Positions 54,261-63,470 of a DNA stretch of 64,000 nucleotides are shown in pieces. The DNA lies in the NCBI RefSeq assembly GCF_024266705.1, contig NZ_CP100756.1, forward strand, positions 3,410,001-3,474,000. Direction: 5' to 3'. Within the stretch, counting starts at the first letter, position 1, and every line of letters begins with the position of its first letter. The position numbers and the translations under genes are program-made. Origin of the DNA: Natrinema gelatinilyticum (GTDB taxonomy: Archaea > Halobacteriota > Halobacteria > Halobacteriales > Natrialbaceae). A model generated the notes under the pieces. That model had not been told where the DNA came from. It saw only the letters and a program-made list of their open reading frames with translations, and did no database searches.

Positions 54261-55229
54261 ATGAATATTGGAGTACACACGCCGCCGCTCGCAAACGAAT
54301 CGCTCGAGGACACGCTCGCGTATCTCGCGGACATCGAGGTCGACGCCATCGAACCCGGTGTCGGAGGATATCCCGGTGACGACCACCTCGGCCGCCAGAC
54401 TCGCCTCGACGACGAGGACGCACAGGCCGACCTGAAAGCGCTGCTCGAGGAACACGGAATCGAAATTAGCGCGCTCGCGACCCACAACAATCCGCTCCAT
54501 CCCGACGAGGAACGGGCCAATGCGGCCGACGTCGAACTTCGAGAGGCGATCAGACTGGCGTCCCAGCTAGGGGTCGGGACGGTCACCTGTTTCTCAGGGC
54601 TGCCGGCGGGCAGTCCGACCGACGACACGCCCAACTGGATTACGGCGCCGTGGCCGCCCGAGCACGCGGAAGCCCACGAGTACCAGTGGGAGGTCGCCCT
54701 GCAATACTGGACCGACCTGGCAGCGTATGCGGACGACTACGACGTCGACCTCGCCCTCGAAATGCACCCGAACATGCTGGTGTACGAACCCCACGGGATG
54801 GCACGCTTGCGCGCAGAAACGAACGACCGTGTGGGGGCAAACTTCGATCCCTCACACCTCTACTGGCAGGGAATCTCGGTCACCGACGCCGTTCGATTCC
54901 TCGGCGAACGCGATGCGATCCACCACGTCCACGCCAAAGACACCCGCATCTACGAGGAGCAGGCGCGCCAAAAAGGGGTCCTCGATACCACGCCGTACGA
55001 CGACGAGGCCAACCGGTCGTGGCTCTTTCGCTCCGTTGGGTACGGCCACGACGAATCCCACTGGAAGGATTTCGTCTCGACGCTCCGGATGGTCGGCTAC
55101 GACGGGACGCTGAGCATCGAACACGAGGACTCGCTCACCAGTTCGCGGGAAGGCCTCGAGAAGGCCGTCGACCTGCTCGAGCGGGCGATTTTCCGTGAGC
55201 AACCCGGGACCGCGTACTGGGCAGAGTGA
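54261..55229 (+). CDS. Sugar isomerase/epimerase (xylose isomerase-like TIM barrel)
   Basis: A 322-aa TIM-barrel protein of the IolE/sugar epimerase superfamily. Likely metal ligands are in ALEMHPNM (Glu), NFDPSHL (Asp/His), HHVHAKD (His) and SIEHED (Glu). Relatives include inosose dehydratase, ketose epimerases and 3-keto-glycoside lyases. An ATTTATTG box lies 26 bp before the ATG at 54261, so it has its own promoter as well as following the dehydrogenase. Confidence 0.85.
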   Translation: MNIGVHTPPLANESLEDTLAYLADIEVDAIEPGVGGYPGDDHLGRQTRLDDEDAQADLKALLEEHGIEISALATHNNPLHPDEERANAADVELREAIRLASQLGVGTVTCFSGLPAGSPTDDTPNWITAPWPPEHAEAHEYQWEVALQYWTDLAAYADDYDVDLALEMHPNMLVYEPHGMARLRAETNDRVGANFDPSHLYWQGISVTDAVRFLGERDAIHHVHAKDTRIYEEQARQKGVLDTTPYDDEANRSWLFRSVGYGHDESHWKDFVSTLRMVGYDGTLSIEHEDSLTSSREGLEKAVDLLERAIFREQPGTAYWAE

Positions 55230-55351
55230 CCGTTCCGTCCCGTCGTTCGACGACCCCATCGATCCGCGTCACGTAACCACCTCTTGATCCCCACAATTCC
55301 ACCCGCTCTGTCGGGTTCGGGGCGGTACGGTCGTCCTGACGGAAAGTTCTA

Positions 55352-55365
55352 ACAACACCTATTGT
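55352..55365 (+). promoter_or_regulatory. Candidate operator C, at the second Gfo/Idh/MocA gene
   Basis: ACAAC-ACCTA-TTGT matches operator B (ACAACGGCTGTTGT) at 11 of 14 positions and sits 13-26 bp before the ATG at 55378, i.e. on the expected TATA position. This suggests repression of this gene by the same factor. Confidence 0.4.
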
Positions 55366-55377
55366 GAATGAATAGCC

Positions 55378-56517
55378 ATGACGCTACAAGTCGGCGTACT
55401 CGGCTACAGATTCATGGGGAAAGCGCACGCAAACGCGATGGCGCGGCTGCCGATGTTCTTCCCGGATGCGCCCGAAATCGAACGGCGGGTTCTCGTCGGC
55501 CGCCACGAGGGCGCGCTGTCGGACGCCGCCGATCGACTGGGCTTCGAATCGATCACGACTGACTGGGCGGATGTCGTCGAGGACGTCGACGTCTTCTACA
55601 ATCTCGGTCCGAACCACGTCCACGCCGAGCCGTCGATCGCCGCCCTCGAGGCCGGCACACCCGTATTTTGCGAAAAACCGCTCGCCCCGACACTCGAGGA
55701 CGCGAAGGCGATGGCGACGGCAGCCCACGAGGCCGGTACCGACGTGCCAGCGGGGTGTGCGTTCAATTACCGGTTCGTCCCGGCGATCCAGTACGCGAAA
55801 CGGTTGCTCGAGGACGGCGTGTTGGGCGAAATCCACCACGTCCGCGCGCGGTACCTACAGGACTGGCTTGTCGATCCGACGGCGCCGTGGTCGTGGCGCA
55901 ACGACGAAGCGCTGGCCGGATCGGGCGCGCTCGGCGATCTCGGCTCCCATTCGGTCGATCTCCTGCGGTTTCTCGTCGGAGCCGACGATCTCGCAGGAGA
56001 GATCGAACGAGTCAGCGGTCACCTGCGGACGTTCGTCGAGGAACGACCCACGGAGGACGCGGCGGCCGGTGAGGAGCCCGAAACTCGGCCCGTTACCGTC
56101 GACGACGCCTACACCGCGCAACTCGAGTTCGAAAACGGCGCGATGGGCACCCTCGAGGGATCGCGCTTCGCGACGGGCCACAAGAACGACCACAGCCTCG
56201 AGGTCCACGGCTCGGCGGGCAGTCTCCGGTTCTCGCTCGAGCGGCTGAACGAACTCGAGGTACTCCGCGGAGACGGTCGTGGCTACGAAACGATTCTCGT
56301 CACGGACGAGGACGATCCGTACGTCGACCACTGGTGGCCGCCGGGCCACGTGCTTGGCTGGGAACACACGTTCGTCCACGAGAACTACGAATTCCTCAGT
56401 GCGGTCGATCGCGGTGACGCATACGAACCGAACTTCGACGATGGGCTGGCTGCCCAGCGGGTGCTCGACGCAATCGAGGAGAGCGACGACAGCGGCGAGT
56501 GGGTCGCAATCGAATAA
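55378..56517 (+). CDS. Gfo/Idh/MocA family oxidoreductase (copy 2)
   Basis: A 379-aa dehydrogenase with GYRFMGKAH as nucleotide-binding loop (variant, with A-H after the third G) and PVFCEKPLAP as the E-K-P motif. The C-terminal domain has GSGALGDLGSHSVDLLRFL with the catalytic His and Asp pattern. It is the last gene of the sugar locus. Two dehydrogenases with one isomerase could oxidise and then re-reduce the substrate, as in inositol or 3-keto-sugar routes. Confidence 0.9.
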   Translation: MTLQVGVLGYRFMGKAHANAMARLPMFFPDAPEIERRVLVGRHEGALSDAADRLGFESITTDWADVVEDVDVFYNLGPNHVHAEPSIAALEAGTPVFCEKPLAPTLEDAKAMATAAHEAGTDVPAGCAFNYRFVPAIQYAKRLLEDGVLGEIHHVRARYLQDWLVDPTAPWSWRNDEALAGSGALGDLGSHSVDLLRFLVGADDLAGEIERVSGHLRTFVEERPTEDAAAGEEPETRPVTVDDAYTAQLEFENGAMGTLEGSRFATGHKNDHSLEVHGSAGSLRFSLERLNELEVLRGDGRGYETILVTDEDDPYVDHWWPPGHVLGWEHTFVHENYEFLSAVDRGDAYEPNFDDGLAAQRVLDAIEESDDSGEWVAIE

Positions 56518-56646
56518 CAGTCGTTGGAAATACGATTTCTTTATTCGGTCTGCAGCGTGATTTTTCGTGCCGACTCCTCCGGTTCGCACGAGTTATCTCA
56601 CCCGTGACCTTCGTCGTTTCCTCTGGTGTTGTCGCCGTCGGATAGC

Positions 56647-56895
56647 TCACTCCGATTCGATTTTGCTCACCGTGTGAATCTGATCGTACTGAACGCTCCC
56701 GTCATCGAGCGGTCGACCGTCGAGTTCGAGATAGGTTCGCTCGAAGTCGGTCACCTCGCCGGTGACGTCGACCTGGTGGTCCTCAGTTCGTTCTTCGTTG
56801 CGAACCTCGACGACATCGCCGATATCGACGTGACTCCGGACCAGTTCAGCGATCCGTTCCTCGGTCGCGTTGGGTGGAATCGTTAGATCGGTCAT
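56647..56895 (-). CDS. Small conserved haloarchaeal protein, unknown
   Basis: An 82-aa acidic protein with an N-terminal helical segment (PPNATEERIAELVRSHVDIGD) and a C-terminal strand-rich half (FERTYLELDGRPLDDGSVQYDQIHTV). I do not recognise a family. It faces the HD gene. The longer open frame through this gene is antisense to the HD gene and is not used. Confidence 0.6.
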   Translation of the reverse strand: MTDLTIPPNATEERIAELVRSHVDIGDVVEVRNEERTEDHQVDVTGEVTDFERTYLELDGRPLDDGSVQYDQIHTVSKIESE

Positions 56896-57003
56896 GGCGA
56901 TCCGATCGTACCGCGTCCACGCGGGTACCCCTTCAGCAGGAATTCGCAACTCGAGTCGCCGACCGGACGACCGTTTTTGTACGAACCGGTCCAATGGGAG
57001 CCA

Positions 57004-58236
57004 ATGAAGATCATCAAGGACAGCGTTCACGACCACATCCGGGTCGACGGCGTCGCCCGCGACTTGCTGGATACGCCGGCACTCCAGCGACTTCGGCACA
57101 TCAGCCAGCTCGGAACCGTCTCGCTGGTCTATCCGTCGGCCAACCACACCCGTTTTGAACACAGCCTCGGCGTCTATCACCTCGCGTGCGAAGCCCTGGA
57201 GTACCTCAGTATCGAAGGGGCGCGAGCGGAACGGGTCCGCGCAGCGGCCATCCTCCACGACGTCGGACACGGGCCGTTCAGTCACAGCCTCGAGTCCCTG
57301 ACCCACCGCCGGACCGGCCGCTATCACGATGACGTTCACGAACTCTTGGCTGATGGACCGGTCGGTGACGTGTTGCGCGATCACGACATCGAACCAGCGA
57401 CGGTGGCGGATCTGATCGCCGGCGATGGACGGTTCGGCCAACTGGTATCGGGGGAACTCGACGTCGACCGGATGGACTATCTGGTACGGGACGCCCACCA
57501 CACGGGGGTTCCCTACGGGACGATCGACCACGGCCGCCTCGTCCGAGAACTGACGTTCGTCGACGGCGAACTCGTCCTGGCGGAGGGAAACGTCCAGACG
57601 GCCGAGAGCCTGCTCGTCGCTCGAGCCCTGATGAACCCGACCGTCTACAGCCACAGCGTCGCCCGGATCAGCAAGGCGATGCTCCGACGGGCCGGGGAAC
57701 GACTGCTCGAAGAGCCGTCCGCGGACGTCGATGCGAACGCGCTCCAGCGGATGGACGACCACGACCTGGTCGTCGCGCTGCGGTCCTGTGAAGCGACGGC
57801 GGAATTGTCCCGACGGCTGGACCAGCGGGACCTCTTCAAGCGGGCGGTGTGGGCCGAAATCGACGACGTTCCCGGCGGGATAATCGAGGCCGATCACGAG
57901 TCGATCCGCGAATTCGAACGGGAGATTGCCGAGCGAGCGAGCATCGCTCCGGCCCACGTCATTCTCGACGTGCCGAGTCGACCCTCGATGACGGAGTCGA
58001 CGACGCGCGTGATGGTGAACGGCGAAATCCGCCGACTGGGACAACAGTCGCCGCTGGTCGAGGCCTTGCGGGCAGCCCAGTACTCTCAGTGGCGACTCGG
58101 CGTCTACTCGCCGCCGGCGCTGCGCGACCGGGTCGGCCGAGCTGCGGTCGACGTCCTCGACCTGGCCATCGACGGCGCGCTAGTCAGCGAGGTTCGCGAC
58201 GGGATCGACGCGACGCTGGATCAGTTTATCGATTGA
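57004..58236 (+). CDS. HD domain phosphohydrolase
   Basis: A 410-aa HD-superfamily protein. The HD signature begins with TRFEHSLGVYHLA, then AAILHDVGHGPFSHSLE (the H-D pair), and a later VDRMDYLVRDAHHTG carries the last Asp. This layout matches dNTP triphosphohydrolase/SAMHD1-like archaeal proteins. The substrate may be dNTPs, which would affect replication, but this is not proven. A TTTTGTA box lies 26 bp before the ATG at 57004. Confidence 0.88.
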   Translation: MKIIKDSVHDHIRVDGVARDLLDTPALQRLRHISQLGTVSLVYPSANHTRFEHSLGVYHLACEALEYLSIEGARAERVRAAAILHDVGHGPFSHSLESLTHRRTGRYHDDVHELLADGPVGDVLRDHDIEPATVADLIAGDGRFGQLVSGELDVDRMDYLVRDAHHTGVPYGTIDHGRLVRELTFVDGELVLAEGNVQTAESLLVARALMNPTVYSHSVARISKAMLRRAGERLLEEPSADVDANALQRMDDHDLVVALRSCEATAELSRRLDQRDLFKRAVWAEIDDVPGGIIEADHESIREFEREIAERASIAPAHVILDVPSRPSMTESTTRVMVNGEIRRLGQQSPLVEALRAAQYSQWRLGVYSPPALRDRVGRAAVDVLDLAIDGALVSEVRDGIDATLDQFID

Positions 58237-58290
58237 ACCGATCGTTTCTCCCGCTCACCGGTTGTGTTCCGTGTTCGCATCTCACGTGAG

Positions 58291-58300
58291 GAACTTTATA
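58291..58300 (+). promoter_or_regulatory. Strong TATA box with downstream palindromes
   Basis: CTTTATATAA lies in an AT-rich stretch 200 bp before the amidohydrolase gene. Two palindromes follow, CAAATCCGGATTTG (58327-58340) and TTGTGT-C-ACACAA (58338-58350), close to the expected transcription start near 58322. Either the amidohydrolase mRNA has a leader of about 165 nt, or a separate small RNA starts here. Confidence 0.5.
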
Positions 58301-58488
58301 TAAGTAATACACTAATTAAGATTTCGCAAATCCGGATTTGTGTCACACAACGGAGACAGACGACGTAGCTACGATGCGTGGCGGAAGGCCGCCGCTGACG
58401 GCAGTCGTCGCCATCGGGCTTACGGGTCGCGTCCTCGGATCCGGTCCGAGGGCGAATCGTTGAAGGCACTGACGGCGAACTGATCGGT

Positions 58489-59508
58489 ATGCAACGAACG
58501 GGAACGATCCTGTGCGGCCGCGAATTCGACCCTGTCGAGGGTCGAATCGTGATCGACGAGAACGGCCGCATCGAAGCCATTGAGGAGGCGGCGGTCGACA
58601 GCGACGACCTCATCCTGCCGGCGTTCGTCAACGCGCACACCCACATCGGCGACTCGATCGCCAAGGAGGCCGGCAGTGGCCTCTCGCTCGAGGAACTCGT
58701 CGCGCCACCGGACGGTCTCAAACATCGGCTGCTTCGGGCGGCCACGCGAGACGAACTCGTAACTGCGATGAATCGATCGTTGCGGTTCATGGAAGGTGCC
58801 GGCACCGCCGCCTGTCTGGACTTCCGCGAGGGCGACGTCGCAGGGGTCCGGATGCTCGAGGACGCCGCGGACGGCCTCGAGATAGACGCGCTCTCCTTTG
58901 CTCGAGGGTCCACCGACGCGATGCGCGTCGGTGACGGCTTCGGCGCGAGCGGGGCTAATGATGCGACCTTCGACTGGGAACGGGAGGCGACGCGCGAGGC
59001 CGGCAAGCCGTTCGGAATTCATGCGGGCGAGGTAGACGAGAGCGACATCGCCCCGGCGCTGGACCTCGACCCGGATTTTCTGGTCCACATGGTTCACCCG
59101 AAGACGGTCCATCTCGAGCGCCTCGCCGAGAGCGAGATTCCGGTGGTGGTCTGTCCGCGCTCGAATCTCGTGACCGACGTGGGGCTGTCGCCCTACGAGG
59201 CGCTCAACGAGCGAACGATGCTTGCGCTCGGCACCGACAACGTGATGCTCAACTCGCCGTCGATGTTCCGCGAGATGGAGTTCCTCGCGAAACTTTCGAA
59301 CCTCCCGTCGGACGTAATCCTCCGCATGGCGACCGTCAACGGGGCCGAAATCGCTGACCTCGAGTACGGACTGCTCGAGCCCGGGCGGGTGGCACGACTG
59401 CTCGTGCTCGACGGCGACTCGGACAATCTCGTCGGCGCTCGAGACCCTGTTCGGGCCGTCGTCAGGCGCGCTGGCGTCGACGACGTTCGGGAAGTCGTGT
59501 TCGGATAA
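58489..59508 (+). CDS. Amidohydrolase family protein
   Basis: A 339-aa metal-dependent hydrolase of the cytosine-deaminase/TRZ-ATZ type. Metal motifs: NAHTHIGDS (HxH), FGIHAGEVDES (H and E), VHMVHP (His) and GTDNVML (Asp). A conserved loop follows with NGAEIADLEYG. The substrate is unknown, perhaps a cyclic amide or aminopurine. No operon partner; the upstream 250 bp hold a strong promoter-like region. Confidence 0.88.
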   Translation: MQRTGTILCGREFDPVEGRIVIDENGRIEAIEEAAVDSDDLILPAFVNAHTHIGDSIAKEAGSGLSLEELVAPPDGLKHRLLRAATRDELVTAMNRSLRFMEGAGTAACLDFREGDVAGVRMLEDAADGLEIDALSFARGSTDAMRVGDGFGASGANDATFDWEREATREAGKPFGIHAGEVDESDIAPALDLDPDFLVHMVHPKTVHLERLAESEIPVVVCPRSNLVTDVGLSPYEALNERTMLALGTDNVMLNSPSMFREMEFLAKLSNLPSDVILRMATVNGAEIADLEYGLLEPGRVARLLVLDGDSDNLVGARDPVRAVVRRAGVDDVREVVFG

Positions 59509-59513
59509 CGAAC

Positions 59514-60014
59514 TCAGTGGAGTCGTTCGGACATCTCGGCGTGCTCTTTTGCGTACTCGACGTATCTATCCGCCGTCGCTTCGAGTTCGGGATCGTCTAT
59601 CTCCGCCTTCGGTTCGGCGGGTGCGCCGACGGCGAGCGTCGACGGGGGGATTTCGGTGCCCTCCGTGACGACGCTGCCAGCGGCGACGACTGCCCCCTCA
59701 CCGACGTGAGCAGCGTCGAGGACGACTGCGTTCATTCCGACCAGCGCCCGCTCAGCGACGGTCGCATCGTGGACGATCGCACTGTGGCCGACGGTGGAGT
59801 AGGGCTCGAGTACCGTGTCCTCGTGGAGGACGGCGTTGTCCTGGACGTTTGCGCCCTCTCCCACGACGATGCTGCAGTGATCACCGCGAAGCGTAGTATT
59901 CGGCCAGATGCTAGCCTCGTCTTCGATGATGACATCGCCGATGACGACAGCAGTGTCATCGACGTACGCGGAGTCAGCGATCTGCGGTTCCGTTCCATCG
60001 AACGTGCGTATCAT
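59514..60014 (-). CDS. Gamma-carbonic anhydrase-like protein
   Basis: A 166-aa left-handed beta-helix protein. Three putative zinc His residues lie in VLHEDTV and VGHSAIVHDATV, as in gamma-carbonic anhydrases (CaiE/YrdA-like). It has the repeat-rich hexapeptide body and an acidic C-terminal helix. Activity may be carbonic anhydrase or an acyl-CoA-related role. Start ATG at 60014 is chosen; an upstream ATG at 60053 is also possible. The gene is convergent with the amidohydrolase. Confidence 0.85.
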   Translation of the reverse strand: MIRTFDGTEPQIADSAYVDDTAVVIGDVIIEDEASIWPNTTLRGDHCSIVVGEGANVQDNAVLHEDTVLEPYSTVGHSAIVHDATVAERALVGMNAVVLDAAHVGEGAVVAAGSVVTEGTEIPPSTLAVGAPAEPKAEIDDPELEATADRYVEYAKEHAEMSERLH

Positions 60015-60714
60015 GCTCGTTCCTGTCTCGAGAATCGCCTTGAAGATGTTCATCGATGGTGGCGTTCGCATGTCCGCGAGCGCAATTGGGTTACGGACGC
60101 CACGTGTCCCGTTCCGCGCCAGTTTGTCACTCGAATCGAGACATCACGTATCCGTTTATTTCCGAAACCAATACAATTTGGCACCACGACTAAACCATCG
60201 CCAGTGGGATTACCAATCGGCGGCAAGGAGCTATCCACACGGACAGTCGTCCGCCGCCGTGTCATCCCCCCGAACCATGGCGGTTCGGAACCCCCCTTTC
60301 GAACCCGCTTCCCCCACTCATTTCCCCCCTTTCGTCCGCGTACCCGACGGGTATCCGATCGGTAGTCGTTCTGAATGCCCATCGGACTTCTGCGGCCGGT
60401 TCCGCTAGTCCTCAGCCGTCTCTGTGGATACGTAATTTCGAAGACGGGCCGCTGCCGAGGTCACACCGCGCGAGGGTCATGACTGTGTGACGTCCGTACC
60501 CACGAACCGTCCACGATCCGTCCGTCGACGGTCCGTTCGAGGATGATTGGCGGGGACGTTTCCACTCCCTTCGGCCCGACGACCGGGCATTTCTCACACC
60601 ACGCGAATCGGCTCCCTTGAGGCCATCTCGAATTTGAACTGACCGAACGCGCGTCGTCGGGAGTGGTTTCGATACGATTTCGCCTTCATCGGGCGCAGTC
60701 GTCCGAGTCGTGGC
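60015..60714. other. Intergenic region with C-rich tracts
   Basis: 700 bp between the gamma-CA-like and OsmC genes (both minus). No supported gene. C-runs (CCCCCC, CCCCCC, CCC, CCCCC, CCCCCC) between 60266 and 60329 give G-runs on the minus strand that could form a quadruplex; the element CCCCCCTTTCG appears twice (60291-60301 and 60324-60334). Confidence 0.55.
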
Positions 60715-61110
60715 TCAGAACGCGTTCCCCTCGAAACTCGTGTCGGCGTGCAAGCTGTCCTTCAGCGCGTCGTGGACTTTGCAGAGTTCGAAGCCCCGCT
60801 CGATGATCGCTTCGCCCGTGTCGCCGTCTACATCCGCCTCGACGCGGATATCGAAGTGAATCGACTCGAGTTTGTCGTCGTCGTTGAGTTCGCCGGTCGA
60901 CTCAATCTCGATCCGGCCGAGGTCGTCGACCCCGCGTTGCTGGCCCCCGACCCGAAGTGCGGGAACGTAACAGGACCCGTAGGCTGCCAACAGCGCCTCG
61001 AGGGTATCGGGCGCGTCCTCCCCGTTCGCGTCAATCGTCGTTTCGAATTCGCGAATCTCGTTCGTGGCGCTGTACCCTTCGACGGAAACGGTGGTCGCAT
61101 GCTTTGCCAT
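60715..61110 (-). CDS. OsmC family hydroperoxide reductase
   Basis: A 131-aa OsmC/Ohr-like peroxiredoxin. The two conserved redox cysteines are in YGSCYVPALR and GFELCKVHDAL. It reduces organic hydroperoxides using dithiols. The ATG at 61110 begins MAKHATTVSVEGY; the upstream extension in the same frame is not family-like. It is monocistronic. Confidence 0.88.
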   Translation of the reverse strand: MAKHATTVSVEGYSATNEIREFETTIDANGEDAPDTLEALLAAYGSCYVPALRVGGQQRGVDDLGRIEIESTGELNDDDKLESIHFDIRVEADVDGDTGEAIIERGFELCKVHDALKDSLHADTSFEGNAF

Positions 61111-61304
61111 GGCAATCGAGAAGTCCACGGGCGGCGCCGTAAACGTTGGTGATGAGTGCTCTGACAGCACGTTCGTGTTCGACAGCGGGTGGGAATACGT
61201 GAGAATAGGCCACCGATTCCGAAAGTGGGACGGTCGTTGATCCATCACCCTGCATTTGCAACGGTATCGCGCTTGTCCCTCAAGTCCGGAGGACGTACTG
61301 AATC

Positions 61305-61499
61305 ATGACCTCTTTCGACACCCGGTCGGCGAACAAGCTCAGTATCGTTTCGACCGTACTCGACAGCATGCTCGCGTTTCGGCGCGGACGTCCGAAAAGC
61401 GGACTCCTGCTCCTCGGTGCGGCCGCGCTCTCGTCTCGCATTCCCGGCGTGGGAACGGCCGTCTCGTTGGCTCTCAGGCTTGCGCGTCGGCTGCGATGA
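61305..61499 (+). CDS. Small basic haloarchaeal protein, unknown
   Basis: A 64-aa protein, basic and with a hydrophobic stretch (SGLLLLGAAALSSRIPGVGTAVSLAL), ending in ARRLR. A GGAGG site lies 12-16 bp before the ATG. It is followed 13 bp later by the YdjM-like gene, so the two may form an operon. It resembles a conserved haloarchaeal microprotein, but I cannot name the family. Confidence 0.55.
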   Translation: MTSFDTRSANKLSIVSTVLDSMLAFRRGRPKSGLLLLGAAALSSRIPGVGTAVSLALRLARRLR

Positions 61500-61511
61500 T
61501 CGAAACCTACT

Positions 61512-62108
61512 ATGGTTGACGTCACCGGTCATCTCGCGATGGCGATGTTGTTCGCTGCGCCGGCATGGATACTCTGGGGCCGGCGCGGCGCGCTCGGATT
61601 TACCGGGTTCGCGTTAGCGACGGCGATGCTACCCGATTCCGACCTCGTCCTTCGGCACGTACTACCAGTTACACACCACGGCGTAACTCACACCGTAGTG
61701 TTCGTGACGCTGGTCAGCCTCATCACCGGATTCGCCACTTCGAAGTGGCTCACCGAGTGGTTCAACGGCCATCGCTGGATCCGAAGCACCCAGATAGAGA
61801 TGAGCACGGTCTTCGTCTTCGCGACGAGCGGACTCCTCGTCGGCGGCACGAGTCACCTATTCGCAGATATCCTTTCGGCGCCGGATATTGCGCCACCGCT
61901 CAAGCCCTTCTGGCCGTTCTATTCGAAACCGATCATCGTCGACGTCATCTACTACGATTCACTACTCTGGAACGTCGGACTGATCGTCGTCGCTATCGCA
62001 CTCCACCTGGTACTCGCGCGGTATCAAAGCTACCCACTCGAGACCCGCTACCGAATCGGGACGCGGGAACAGCGCGACGATCAGCAGTACGGAATCGGCA
62101 GGGACTGA
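61512..62108 (+). CDS. YdjM-like membrane-bound metal-dependent hydrolase (second copy)
   Basis: A 198-aa membrane protein of the YdjM family: TGHLAMAMLFAAPA at the start, LPDSDLVLRHVLPVTHHGVTHTVVF in the middle with putative ligands D, H, H, and GGTSHLFADILSAPDI later. About five helices and an acidic tail. It is the same family as the gene at 23976-24461, but with a HHGxTHT motif rather than the shorter LHN form. Confidence 0.8.
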   Translation: MVDVTGHLAMAMLFAAPAWILWGRRGALGFTGFALATAMLPDSDLVLRHVLPVTHHGVTHTVVFVTLVSLITGFATSKWLTEWFNGHRWIRSTQIEMSTVFVFATSGLLVGGTSHLFADILSAPDIAPPLKPFWPFYSKPIIVDVIYYDSLLWNVGLIVVAIALHLVLARYQSYPLETRYRIGTREQRDDQQYGIGRD

Positions 62109-62331
62109 CGTCCTCGTCGCCTGTAATTGATTCCCATCCACGCCTGGAACTGACCGCTTCACCACGGCCGGACGGGCGAGGCTTTCACCTCGAGGGTCCC
62201 GTCTCGTCACCGCTCGCACCCGCCGTCCCTCGGTAACCCACCGGTTGACTCCGCCTCTCGAGGTCTCGAGCAGGACAAAAATGGGCTGGTCTCCGTGCTG
62301 CCGTTCGGTCGACCGAGGCGGTCGTCCACGG

Positions 62332-63060
62332 TCAGGGTTCTAGTTCGAACGGTTCGTCGGCCTCGAGTGTGTGGACTTCGGCGTTGCTACCTGTCGCAGT
62401 GACTTCGCTGGCGAAGTCGTTCGGGTCCTGCTCGATCGGCGGGAACGTATCGTAGTGTTGCGGGAAGGCGTGGTCGACGTCGAGCCAGTCGACGGCGACG
62501 GCGGCTTGCCACGGACCCATGGTGAAGTGGTCGCCGATCGGTACCGTCGCGGCGTCCGGTTCGAGATAGGGTCCGATGACCTCGCGCATCTCGGTCATGA
62601 GGCTGGTGTCGCCGGCGTCGTAGAAGGTAGTCGATTCCTCGTCGCTGACCTGCGTCGGCATCGTATCGGAGATGACGAATCCGGCCGGCATCCCGCCGCT
62701 TTCGTCGTTCTCGGTCATGATCCCGTTCGTGTGGTCCGCACGGACCATCGTGACGTACGCGTCGTCACATTCGACGGTGCCGCCGAGGTTCATTCCCATC
62801 CCGCCGACGGCGTCCTCGAAGCCGAATTCCTCCTGGCAGAACGAGGTCAGTTCCGGCGTTGCGACCAGCGTCGCGTCCGAGAAGGCTCCAGCGTCGGCGA
62901 TGTGATCGGCGTGGCCGTGTGTCAACAACACATAATCGGGCGTGTCGACGTCGGCCGGCTCGAGATCTGTCTTTGGATTGTCAAAAAACGGATCGATCAG
63001 CAGCGCCGTCTCCCCTACGGTGACGTGCCACGTCGAGTGGCCGTGCCAGGTAAGCTCCAT
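62332..63060 (-). CDS. UPF0173-type MBL fold metal-dependent hydrolase
   Basis: A 242-aa metallo-beta-lactamase-like protein of the UPF0173 (YtkL-like) branch: WHGHSTWHV at the N-terminus, [10 protein letters not shown] as the HxHxDH metal motif, [19 protein letters not shown] and [10 protein letters not shown] at the C-terminus. All typical metal ligands are present. The substrate is unknown. A TTTTAAG box (63088-63096) lies about 30 bp upstream, supporting a leaderless start at 63060. Confidence 0.9.
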   Translation of the reverse strand: MELTWHGHSTWHVTVGETALLIDPFFDNPKTDLEPADVDTPDYVLLTHGHADHIADAGAFSDATLVATPELTSFCQEEFGFEDAVGGMGMNLGGTVECDDAYVTMVRADHTNGIMTENDESGGMPAGFVISDTMPTQVSDEESTTFYDAGDTSLMTEMREVIGPYLEPDAATVPIGDHFTMGPWQAAVAVDWLDVDHAFPQHYDTFPPIEQDPNDFASEVTATGSNAEVHTLEADEPFELEP

Positions 63061-63470
63061 AGCAGTCGCTGAATTGGAGCGAAGATTACTTAAAAGTGGG
63101 CGCGGCGGACAGCCGTCCCGACGGTCGGCCCATCGTCGGATGATGCCGCTCCCTTAGATCGGCGTCAATACTTGCTTTACAGTCCAAGACGGGCGTATAC
63201 GATCACCCATATTTATACGTTGGTTACTTCTATAATAGAAAGCCGCAAGCGAACTGACACACCACGCATGCGGTCTGGGACCACATCCCAGCTGATCGTT
63301 CCCGCGACCGACGCTGGGCGGTGGCCGGTACCACAGCAGCGTCCCAGAACGATTCACACCCACCACGCCACGCTACACGGCGCCGACAACGCGACCTGCG
63401 AACTGCCGTCCGCAGCCGCGTTCGAGTCGTGATGCCGTGTCGTTTTTTACCTGGCACCCGTACGCCAACT
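63061..63470. other. Divergent intergenic region with AT-rich promoters
   Basis: 410 bp. It holds the promoter of the MBL gene (minus, about 63084-63098), a run of AT-rich TATA-like elements (ATATTTATACG at 63210-63220, CTATAATAG at 63230-63238), and the promoter of the 63471 gene (CGTTTTTTAC at 63441-63450). A doubtful small frame is listed separately. Confidence 0.5.
63268..63432 (+). CDS. Possible small protein behind a good TATA box
   Basis: A 54-residue frame starting at an ATG about 34 bp after CTATAATAG, good spacing for a transcript with a very short leader. The translated product is histidine/threonine-rich in the middle and matches no family I know. It ends before the next gene's promoter. 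Confidence 0.3.
   Translation: MRSGTTSQLIVPATDAGRWPVPQQRPRTIHTHHATLHGADNATCELPSAAAFES

Noticed and set aside
56896..58044. Minus-strand extension of the frame through the 82-aa gene
   Set aside because: Antisense to the HD gene; only the last 82 codons (56647-56895) look like a protein.
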